A model generated the notes under the pieces. The model was not told the DNA's origin. It was given only the letters and a program-made list of their open reading frames with translations, and searched no databases. A DNA stretch of 64,000 bases from Lineus longissimus. Its lineage: Eukaryota > Nemertea > Pilidiophora > Heteronemertea > Lineidae. The DNA is taken from assembly GCF_910592395.1 (NCBI RefSeq), contig NC_088311.1, forward strand, positions 19,718,501 to 19,782,500, read 5' to 3'. Below are positions 24,177-33,400 of this stretch, one piece after another. Positions within the stretch are counted from its first letter, which is position 1; the number at the start of each line of letters is the position of its first letter. A program made the translations under genes and the position numbers.

Positions 24177-25074
24177 GGCTCTAGGAAAATTCGTCCCCGG
24201 ATAATTCGTCCCCGGAAAACTCGTCCCCGGAAAATTCGTCCCCTAGGAAAATTCGTCCCCGAGGAAAATTCGTCCCTGGAAAATTCGTCCCCAGATAATT
24301 CGTCCCCGCGGATAATTCGTCCCTGGAAAATTCGTCCCTGAGGAAAATTCGTCCCCGAGGATAATTCGTCCCCGGAAAATTTAACAAAAGTTGAAAGTTT
24401 CTGACATTACTTTCTAGTAATAACTACTACCTACTCCTTTCGACTTTTCTCATTCAGTGTTATATCTCTATTTACTACCCTACTAGCTAGTTACCTACTC
24501 CACTTTTTTCAGTTGGTAGGCAGGCGAAATAATTTTTTTTTCTTCAAATAAGTATTTTTACTGGTCAGAATGAAGGAAAAGCTCTAAATTCTTCAATAAA
24601 ATATTTTGCCTGCCTACCTTTACCTACTATAAAAATAGTGGGGTAGGTAACTAGCTAGTATGGTAGTAAAGAGAGATACACTGAATGAGAAAAATCGAAA
24701 GTAGTAGTTACCACAGTCCATTCGACAAGACTTAAGGGTCTTAGAAAGTAAAGTCAGAAACTTTCAACTTTGTAAAATTTTCTGGGGACGAATTTTTCTC
24801 GGGGACAAATTTTCCTAGGGGACGAATTATCCTCGGGGACGAATTATCCGGGGACGAATTTTCCTTGGGGACGAATTATCCTCGGGGACGAATTATCCGG
24901 GGACGAATTATCCGGGGACGAATTTTCCTAGGGGACGAATTATCCGGGGACGAATTTTCCTAGGGGACGAATTATCCGGGGACGAATTTTCCTTGGGGAC
25001 GAATTATCCGGGGACGAATTTGCGGGGACGAATTTTCCGGGGACGAATTATCCGGGGACGAATTTTCCTGTAAC
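24177..25074. mobile_element. Foldback-type element with minisatellite arms and 10-bp flanking direct repeats
   Basis: The left arm (24181-24380) is an array of AATTCGTCCCCGG(A/ATA)-type units of about 15-19 bp. The right arm (24778-25070) is the same array inverted (GGGGACGAATTATCC). The central part is also palindromic: ACTAGCTAGTTACCTACTCC near 24482 pairs with GGGGTAGGTAACTAGCTAGT near 24640, and GAAAGTTTCTGAC pairs with GTCAGAAACTTTC. CCCCTTCGAC flanks it at 24167-24176 and 25075-25084, a likely target-site duplication. Long tandem-repeat inverted termini plus a 9-10 bp duplication is the pattern of Foldback/MULE-type DNA transposons. No transposase is present. Confidence -1.
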
Positions 25075-25140
25075 CCCCTTCGACACAGGTGAGCACATGG
25101 TCCCTGGACCATTTCATTTACCTATTTATGCCATTTTGTG

Positions 25141-25262
25141 TACCTTTTTTTCTGGTAGCGCGTTTTCTTGTACCTTTATTTCCAGTACTTTTATTTCCTG
25201 TACTTTTATTTCCTGTACCTTTATTTCCGTACCTTTTTTCCTGTACCTTTTTTACCGTATAC
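25141..25262. repeat. Tandem repeat of a 13-15 bp TACCTTTATTTCC unit (right array)
   Basis: About seven to eight degenerate copies of TGTACCTTTATTTCC and variants. It mirrors the array at 22815-22900 in the same orientation. Confidence -1.
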
Positions 25263-25940
25263 CGTAACGAATTCCCAGTTCCACCAGTTTTTCCACTGTT
25301 GATAGTTCACTGCTCTAGTTAATAGATTATTTATCATTGTCGTAATCAGTTAGTCAATGGTTTTCAGTTGTGCACAAGTATGCCTGTACAGGTCTTGGCC
25401 GACATATTTGATTTACACTTGACAATGCACTCTCTGCCAATCCAGGAAGCCTGGCCTATATATCAAGAGCTCCATTGAAACATTGGCAGACTGGTTTTAG
25501 AATAACATGTGCCACAATTAGGCCAGAGGCAGGATCATCGGAGAGTTTAGTCTATAGACAGGCCCACAGAGCTGGGAAGCTATAACCTAGGTTTGTATTT
25601 GACCGTCTTTACAGCGTATTAAGCCGAGAGCCTCTCTATAGCTGCTGCAGGTGGTGGCTTTCTGGAGGAGGGAGTGTGTGTGTGATTTGCACCGCAATAC
25701 CAACGTAGCCAAAATTAGGCAGGGATTTCAGACTTTGGAACTGTTCAGGATGAGTAGAGGATTGTTCCGGGATTCGGCTGAAATTGTTTCTCAGGAATTT
25801 GGATAAAGCCTTTTTTATAAAGAGATATTGGGACCTCTACCACCTTTCCCCCTCACTATTTCATTTAAAGGTTTGATAGCTCTTAGTGATGAGTGGTATT
25901 ATCTATTAGGCTTTTTTGTGTTTCATTTTTCAGAGAAATC

Positions 25941-26987
25941 ATGGCTAGTTCCTCAAGTAAAAGACCATCCTCACCATTACCATCCACTTCTTCATTACGA
26001 CCAGGAGTTGTGGAGACAAGTGCGGACAGCGCCATCACAACTGCGAGTGAAACTAATTACGAAAGTGAAATATCGCAAGCTCTGTCAAAAGTGCATGTAA
26101 GTGGCCCTGGCAAAACCGAAAAGGACCAAGATCAAGAAGACAGAAAGGACCTCTTTAATATAACTTGTGACACAAGTGCAACTGATTCACAGACAGATGA
26201 CACTGATATTTCAAACTCATCTTTACCACGTGCGCTTGGCCCAGAGGTAAACCTTCAGGAGTACGATTTGTCCGAAAACGACAAGAAAGCTCTCGGTCTT
26301 GTGCAGCTTTCGTTTGACGACGCTCGCAAGTTAGAGGCGCAGACGGTTGGGCAGAGTCGCAATAGTCTGTGGGGCAAAAGCCGATTGAACAGGCTCACAG
26401 CCAGTAATTTTGGCCTGATCTGTAAGAGGAGAAGTTACACGGAGAAATTTGCAAAATCCGTCTTAACAGAGACGAAGGACTTGTCTCGTATTCCAGCAAT
26501 CAAATATGGGCGGGAAAATGAAGCAAAGGCAATAGAGGTGTACCACAAGTATATGACAAAAGCCGGATACAGGATTAAAATATTGGAAAATGGTATTGTC
26601 GTGAATCCATCATTTCCCTGGCTCGGTGCCTCACCAGATGGGAAAATCCTTGATTCCAATGCCGGTTTTGGCCTCTTAGAAGTAAAATGTCCTGCATCAT
26701 TCAAAGATGTTGATCCGCTTGAAGCATGCGCCAGTAAGAATTTCTATTGTGAATTGGTCGAGGGGAAACCAAGGTTGAAAAGAAAGCATTCGTATTTTTA
26801 TCAAGTTCAAGGACAAATGGGTATTTGTGGTGCACTCTGGTGCGATTTTGTTGTTTATACGAAAAGGGGCATGATTATTTCTCGAATCGAATACGATGAA
26901 GACTTCTGGATGGAGATTATGAAGAAAATGACAATTTTCTACATGACGTCTTGCTTGCAATTGGTCTGCCACAACGATTCAACTTAA
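25941..26987 (+). CDS. YqaJ-type (lambda-exonuclease-like) PD-(D/E)XK nuclease, intronless ORF
   Basis: An uninterrupted 348-residue ORF from ATGGCTAG. The start is chosen because TTTTTCAG|AGAAATC just before it looks like a 5'UTR acceptor; the frame is open 16 codons further upstream. Residues 1-110 are low-complexity, serine/acidic-rich and probably disordered. Residues 140-320 carry the nuclease: SRLNRLTASNFG (147-158), KYGRENEAKAIEVY (188-201), GASPDG (229-234, metal-binding D233), LLEVKCP (245-251, the E-x-K pair E247/K249) and YQVQGQM (287-293). All expected catalytic positions are present. Family knowledge: lambda-exonuclease-like 5'-3' dsDNA exonucleases; YqaJ domains are common in invertebrate genomes, often tied to transposable or viral-like sequence. 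The lack of introns, the repeat-rich surroundings and the simple-repeat arrays suggest a mobile or captured origin (inference). The C-terminal 30 residues are short; a small 3' exon after GTAAAA at 26988 cannot be excluded. Confidence -1.
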   Translation: MASSSSKRPSSPLPSTSSLRPGVVETSADSAITTASETNYESEISQALSKVHVSGPGKTEKDQDQEDRKDLFNITCDTSATDSQTDDTDISNSSLPRALGPEVNLQEYDLSENDKKALGLVQLSFDDARKLEAQTVGQSRNSLWGKSRLNRLTASNFGLICKRRSYTEKFAKSVLTETKDLSRIPAIKYGRENEAKAIEVYHKYMTKAGYRIKILENGIVVNPSFPWLGASPDGKILDSNAGFGLLEVKCPASFKDVDPLEACASKNFYCELVEGKPRLKRKHSYFYQVQGQMGICGALWCDFVVYTKRGMIISRIEYDEDFWMEIMKKMTIFYMTSCLQLVCHNDST

Positions 26988-27190
26988 GTAAAATCAAGAA
27001 AACTTTTCTGCTTTTGCTTAATAATAGCATTCTCTTTAAAACAGAACAGTGTGAAACCAAATTACAGTAATCTGGGTTTTTTGGTTTCCCAACTTGATGT
27101 AATAGTATTATACAAGCTACAGCGGTGCTTCTAAAGTATTTCAAGAGGGTGTCCTAACTAAGGCATCCGGTAAGGAAGGTTCCACTATAG

Positions 27191-28676
27191 ATTGTTGCAC
27201 TTGATTGGGGATAATGTCACGAAGACGTTGCGTCACGTCACGTTACAGTAATGTAAAACCGTCAGGCAGACGTTACATATTGCTTCACGCTTCACTCCTC
27301 ACGCCTCATGCTTCACGGTTCACTCGTGAACCGAAGAATTAACAAGGTATTTCAATGAGCCGTTACATAGGAAATGAAATGGCCAGGGCCATTGTGCTCA
27401 CCTCATGTGGAGGAAAGATGGATAAAGAGCATGGTATTGTGTCATGTAGTGTTAGGTTTGATGTAGGTCCAAGCAATTACAATTTCCCCAAAATGGCCAA
27501 TTTACAGTACATTCGACCTCTGTGACCTTGAAAAGTAGGTCAAATCAAAGAAGACCCGGGTGACACATTGAATGGTTGTTAGAATTAGATGTACCTATGA
27601 TATAAAATTGGTGCCAATCGGGCAAGTCATTACTAGGAATAATGGCATTTTGAAGAATTTAGGATTTGGCCCCCTCCCTGGAGGCCAAACGGCAAATCAG
27701 ATCGCACCAAACTTCGGTACCTGAGATCACCTGACCAAGGGGTACATGTGTACTTAATTTGTGATCAATAGTCATTGCAGTTAAGAAACGTGCCATAGTT
27801 ACGGCCTGACAGCCAATTTACGCCATTTGACCTCTGTGACCTTGACAAGAAGGTCAAATTGAAAACCTGTGTGACATATACTGTATGGTGGTTAGATGTA
27901 CCCATGATATCAAATTAGTGGCAATCGGGCAAGAAGATAAGGAATAATCACATTTTTAAGGTTTTTGGATTTTGCCCCCTGGTGGTCGAGTGGTGAATCA
28001 CATTGGACCAAACTTCGGTCCCTGAGATCACCTGACTAAGGGGTAAATGTGTACCAAATTTGGTATCAATAGTCATTGCAGTTTAGAAACGTGCCATCGT
28101 TACATCCTAACGGCCAATTTACACCATTTGACCTCTGTGACCTTGAAAAGGAGGTCAAATCAAAAACCCGGAGGATATATGATGCACCTTTGCTAGAAGT
28201 ACCTACCATATTTTTTTCAAAATTTCCCGACTACTATTAAGGGAGATATTGCATATTTTCACTTTTAACGTTTGGCCCCCTGGTGGCCAAACCATGAAAC
28301 GAATCAGACCGAAACTTGGTCTCCAAGGTGTCATTACATAAGGGTACATGTCTACCAAGTTTCAACTCAATAGCTCTAACAGTTACGAAACGTGCCCTGC
28401 TAACGGACGACGGACGACGACGACGACGACGACGACGGACGACGGACGCCACGGTATGGGATAAGCTCACCTCTGCTAAGAGGTGAGCTAAAAATGAGGG
28501 CCTAAGTTGAAATGCCTTGGAAATTCTTCGGTTCACGAGTGAACCGTGAAGCATGAGGCGTGAGGAGTGAAGCGTGAAGCTCTATGTAACGTCTGCCTCA
28601 GAGCTGCAATCCATCGTGACGTGACGACGGCCAACACGATGTTATGTAAACGTTGTTCCCAATCGAGTGCATGAAT
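27191..28676. mobile_element. Palindromic element with about 165-bp inverted arms, split by a nested repeat
   Basis: The left arm (27191-27357) and right arm (28506-28676) are reverse complements: ends ATTGTTGCACTTGATTGGGG and CCAATCGAGTGCATGAAT, and inner ends CCGAAGAATT..CAAGG(T/C)ATTTCAA. The arms contain a run of TTCACGC/TTCACTCC-like 7-8-mers and a short palindrome, GGTTCACTCGTGAACC. The flanks share TATAGAT (27186 and 28678), a possible target duplication overlapping the end. The 302-bp repeat sits almost exactly in the centre, suggesting insertion at the hairpin tip. Confidence -1.
27370..28494 (-). repeat. 302-bp-unit repeat, copy C
   Basis: Reverse orientation relative to copies A and B: it begins with the right end (GAAATGGCCAGGGCCATTGT, GCTCACC) and ends with a (GAC)n tract and AAGAGGTGAGCTAAAA. 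Unit marks AAACGTGCC(A/C) fall at about 27786, 28088 and 28388. It is nearly identical to copy D over its whole length, apart from scattered substitutions and a shorter GAC tract. Confidence -1.
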
Positions 28677-29972
28677 GTATAGATGTCCACTGAAACGAAA
28701 GTTCTTCTTAGGATATCCTGTACCAAGAATTAATTATCAATTCTTGCCTGTACTAAGTAATATCAGCAGCAAATGCTAGTCTTTGTAAAGTCTCCAAGCA
28801 GTGCAATATAGAATCTCTTTGCCATTACAAATTTTTCAATTACATGAGCTCCCAGATGTGTGTGTTACAGGGCGAGTGAGGCATGTGACGATATCAGAAT
28901 CAATAGACCAGTTCGTGATGGATCAGTTACCACAGAACCTACAGAAAACATGCACAAAACCTGGATATAAAAGAATAATATGTGTAGAATATTAAAGATT
29001 GTGCTTATCTGTTAATTCTGGGCCAATTGATCGCTATGATTCTGGTATCTTCATGTGCCTGTGATCTGTGTTCATGAACCCTTGAATTGCGGATTCCGAA
29101 ATGGCGGCCTCTATTGGCAGTCACGGAACAACAACATGTAAGTTACGCGATTGGGCAGGAGTCTGGTCTATACGTCTAGCCAGGGTGGCTCCTGAGAGAA
29201 CAACAGAAAGTGGTCTACAAAAAGTGCTTTATTTTCCAGACAAAATGACTTCGTTGATAGCATGGCCCACTTACAACGCCATATTCAACTTTTCATCATT
29301 CACCAAGTCCATACACGAACAATAGGAAAATCTCACGAGTGCTATCTTCGAGTGAAAACATGAGGGATTTGTGTTTGGCCTGGAAACCCACAAGACGGCA
29401 GATGTAGGGAGTTTCCCAGGCTCACACTGTTCTCCTCTTCAGAATATAAATACTGCCATCTCATAAACAGGCATAAGACACTATCCTTCCTTCAAAACAG
29501 ACATAAATAAAGTACAGGTGCAGGCATAAGGTAAGACAGGTCAGGACCGATTTGGTTACAATATGTGCAGGTTTGTAGTTCAATTCACCAAAATTGTTGA
29601 TGTTTACCCTACAAACGTGTGCCCTTCAGCATGCAGGGACACAAACAATCTCGGGATTCTCTTGAAGTGCTCTGCAAATCGGCAATAAACTACTGCGACC
29701 AGTGATCATGATCCACGTGACAAAAATCGTATGTTTGCAGTGGTTAGTGACAATAACAAGAATCTGACTGCAGTGATCAAAGCCAGCGGCTACTGGTTAC
29801 ACCCACAGAGGAGATATCTTTTCCGTCGCATATAATCACAGGTTGCAGCGATATAAATTGCTTGTTTGCGCAGCGCCTAACAACACAAGCAAGCTTGTTA
29901 GAACGCCTCATTTAGGAAACCTGCGACCACAACAGCCATGGAATATTGGCAGTTTTGGTATAGACGGTTTAC

Positions 29973-30221
29973 CGAAATAAATTTCGGCCATTTTGAAAAG
30001 GCCTTTTCACAGGCAGCGTTCGTTAACCATGACATAAAAGTCACGTTGTAAATCAAATCCTCACTAAAAGCATTCAAAATATCATGAACATTGGAAGACA
30101 TGGACAACTTCTAGTAAATTGCTTGAATAAGCTTGTCTATTGTTACTTTTATGCCATGGTAAACATACGTTGCCTGTGAAAAGGCCTTTTCAAAATGGCC
30201 GACATTTTATTTTCGCAGGTT
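29973..30221. mobile_element. Palindromic MITE with about 65-70-bp arms
   Basis: The left arm, CGGCCATTTTGAAAAGGCCT followed by TTTCACAGGCAGCG and AACCATGACATAAAAGT, pairs with the right arm (30147-30221: ACTTTTATGCCATGGT, CGTTGCCTGTGAAAAGGCC, TTTTCAAAATGGCCGACA). Arms differ by a few substitutions; the spacer is about 100 bp. It lies about 270 bases downstream of the SPTLC1 stop and could fall in its 3'UTR. Confidence -1.
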
Positions 30222-30493
30222 GTCTATTGTCTAAACAGACATTTTTCCTTGCGATCGACGTGAATAAGAGGCTAACCTGACAACAGGATCTGTACGACTG
30301 TTGGTCACTCCAGAAAAAGTCTCGACATTTTGATGATCGCCAGAAACTAACATATCAGCGCCTCCAGTATGCAGCTAAATCCTCCTCGGATAACTCAAGA
30401 GTACATTCCAAAGAATACACATCAGCAGTTATTAGAAAATCATAGTCAATGATATGAAATATTTGATACAAAAACACTCCCTTCCTGAAGCAA

Positions 30494-33400
30494 CTATGCA
30501 AAGACTTCGTGACAAGCTCTCTTCAGTCCTTCCACGACTTTGCCGACCTCGCTGTCGGAGAGATCACAGTTGACGGCAAGGCGGACACTCGGTGGTGGAA
30601 GGAAGAGTTCTTCTTGATCAAGATACCTGGCAACGGTCAGAATTACACTACTCTCGCGTACCTGCAAAACAAATGCATTACCAAATGAGGGGTTTGACGA
30701 GGCCACAAGCAAAACAAATGCAACACTCAGAAGGCAATGGCCAAGTACGGACGCAGATTAATCTCCTTTGCAGACTGTGCGACTATTTTAGGCCTTATCT
30801 AAAAGTCGAAATGCATGATTTTTTATTTTGTGGGAACCCTATGCAGAATCTTAAAGTACCTTGTCAACTATTTGCTGTAGCTTAGCCAGGCTGTCCTTCC
30901 TTTCCTGGCAAGGCTTGGCCAGGCGTAGGTGTAGGATTGGTGACATTGAATCACCTGTAATCTCCAGGCCGTTCAAACTGAAAGAAATTATTTAGAATCA
31001 TATCAATATTCATCAGTGTGAGAGAGAGTGCTCAACCTAAACTGTGAAGACCAGCCATGCTGAAGGAGTGGTGGGCCAAACGCCTCAATGGGGTCCACCC
31101 GAGCCACTGGTGGTCCCTACATCCTGTCTCGAGGAGTCAGGAAACATGGGATAAGAAAGAACCTCCCTCTTGTTTTCTCTCTCTTATGTATTCTGATGTC
31201 CAAGGCATCAACAAACGTGTTATGCAGGTCTGCATCAGCTTTCTCAATCAAGGTAGATACATGTAGAATGCTGGAAACCAGCCCCAACCAATTACTCGTA
31301 AAACAGAACACTGAACATTTAAAGCAAAGAAAAATCTTCAAAGAAAATCTTCAAACCTACTTGGCAAGTTGATCATAGAGGCTCTGGCATTTTTGGCGCA
31401 GATTCTCCAGGATGCTTGGATTGTTCTCCATCTTGTGAAGGGCTTCTTTGGCAGCCACGGCCAGCATTGGAGGGAGGGACGCGGAGAAACAGTATCCGAG
31501 CCCTGACAATCTCTGAAATGTCAAAATATCATTAAAACTGGGACCTCAAATCTATCCCGAACACTCCCCTAGACATGGACAGAAGAGAGGCAACCACCAT
31601 CTTTCATCTTTGGACAGGCCATTTAAAAGTCCATCTAGGGAGGACGAACAGGCCAGAGTCTGGAAGGTGCCAGTGCAGGAGGTGTAGCTTATTTTCTCGG
31701 TTGATTTGAGAAGGTCTGGTCTTGGAAAAACCAGTGCAAAAAAACCGTATCCAGTGATATCTAATCTCTTCTGGGGGGATCTGAAGAGGGTGTATTTGGG
31801 GTGTAAAACATGAACATATGACATGAACTCACCTGATGATCAACCACAAACTTGCTGCCGATAGCAAAGCCCCCTATTGACCCAAGAGAGTACTCAAGGC
31901 TTGCCGTGATCAAATCAATATCATTCACCTGTAAGAGAGACATTGTCAGTGTTTACGTGTACATTGTATTTGCATTTTTCTTATTCGAATTTTCTTAATG
32001 GCCAAAGATTGGGTAACTTAAACATCTTAAACAGTCCGATCTTTTGTGATTGGTTAAAATGAGGCCGTAACTGCTACATATATTCATCTCACAGCAGCAG
32101 GTACCATGAGAACAATTTCTGCTTGAAAATTTTACCAGAGCAAACTGCAACTTGCATCAACACTAGATTTCGGTAACAATAAAGACCTGCCCGATCTTTT
32201 GGGACTGCTGAAAATGGGGCCATAACTGGTATATTCATTTAATTGGGAACGGTGAGAACATTTTCTACTTGAAACTTTACCAGAGAGCAAAAATGCAAAC
32301 GAACTAAACTTACGTCGACACCGAAGTGTTCTGTGACTCCTTTCCCAGTGGCACCAAGAACACCAAACGATATGCTCTCATCTATAAATAACCTGACTTT
32401 GTACTTGTATTTGAAATCGACTAGCTTCTTCAATGGGCAGATATCACCAAAGTTGACGTATAAACCCTCAACGACGAGGAATCTTCTCGTGGCACCAGCT
32501 TTCTTTGGAATCTGAAGAGAATAAGTAATATTATCGTGTCATTTAACAACATTTTCGGCACCCAGCAGCATCAGATACGAACACCTCCAGTTCTGGTTGT
32601 GGTACCTTGTCACTTGAACAAATGTGAACGTAAGAGCAGACAACCAATTTGAACCATCCTACTTGAAAAGTTTTTGGTCAAAACGTGAAAACTTGACTGC
32701 TCTGGTCTGATGATAATACCTTTGTGAATGACAGGGTGTCAAAAGTTATGTCTCCTCCTCTTGTCTAATAATAATAATAATAATGAGTCTTTTATATAGC
32801 ACAATTCCGTGACACTATAGTTCTCGCTCAAAGCGCTTTGGGATATCATATTATTACCCCGGTCTCCACAGAAATCAATCAGGGGTTTCAAGGAGCAACC
32901 AGAAGGTGCTCACTTGAACTCGACCAGTAGGGGAACTAAGCAGTGACTCGGCCGGGAGTCGAACCCACGACCTCCTGATCATGAGGCCGACTCTCTTCCA
33001 CTGCGCTACCGCTGCCCCTAAGGCCTTCTGATACCGATGGTATGAATAGTACTTCAAAATTGAAACTTTTTACAAATTGACCAGTTTTTGACTTACTTTT
33101 ATGTCGTCTCTCTCCTGTTCCTTGAGCAATCTCTCCAAGTCATCCATGTCGTTGTGCTTGAAGAACATCAGCTTACTCCTCGAAGCCTGAAGGCCTTTCT
33201 GGATGGCAAATGATACACCCTCATCACTGAAACAGGAGATTGGCAACTGATTAGTGTCAAGACATAAGTGGGAGTGTGGTAGGGAGCAGATTTCTGACTT
33301 GCAGTCCACTGGTCATGGGTCCTTATCGGAACTAGTTGCCTCTCACATCAAGATTTTTGGATAAAGAGACCTCGAAACTTCAACAACAGAGTAGTGGACC

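Larger units (their letters stand above)
23519..25113 (+). repeat. 302-bp-unit repeat, copy B, interrupted by a foldback element
   Basis: Starts TTTGGCTCACCTGTGAGCC and a GTC-rich tract. Units begin at 23589 and 23890 (GGTGGCACGTTTTGT(T/A)ACCG; period 301). An endonuclease-like remnant follows (24025-24165), then the foldback element (24177-25074), and the family's right end GGTGAGCACATGGTCCCTGG at 25088. The ends on both sides of the foldback show that it inserted into an existing copy. Confidence -1.
20146..25940. other. Upstream of TCF21-like gene: promoter region and repeat-rich DNA
   Basis: 20146-22100 looks largely unique and would include the TCF21-like 5'UTR and promoter; no core promoter motif stands out. 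From 22181 on it is mostly mobile or repetitive: a MITE (22181-22362), a TACCTTTATTTCC-type tandem (22815-22900), a possible transposon terminus with a C-tract and GGATCC (23205-23248), repeat copy B (23519-25113) with a foldback element inside, and a second TACCTTTATTTCC tandem (25141-25262). 25263-25900 appears unique and may be 5' flank of the nuclease ORF. Confidence -1.
26988..30493. other. Between nuclease ORF and SPTLC1: mobile elements, no other gene supported
   Basis: It contains a fragment of the GGAACCT-ended MITE (27143-27189), the palindromic element with nested 302-bp repeat (27191-28676), a palindromic MITE (29973-30221), and a repeat piece around 29830-29885 that resembles 46420-46465. 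Short frames at 28801-28995 and 29101-29325 have no recognisable domain. The SPTLC1 3'UTR lies at the right end. Confidence -1.

Noticed and set aside
24181-24387. Minus-strand frame of repeated DEFSGDEF-like residues
   Set aside because: It is the minisatellite arm of the foldback element; the frame is open because the unit lacks stops.
25893-25940. Upstream in-frame start for the nuclease ORF
   Set aside because: The 16 extra residues overlap a pyrimidine tract and CAG that look like an intron 3' end; the ATG at 25941 is more likely.
32995-33018. tRNA gene on the minus strand
   Set aside because: A and B boxes are present, but there is no acceptor or anticodon stem pairing and a SINE body and tail follow.
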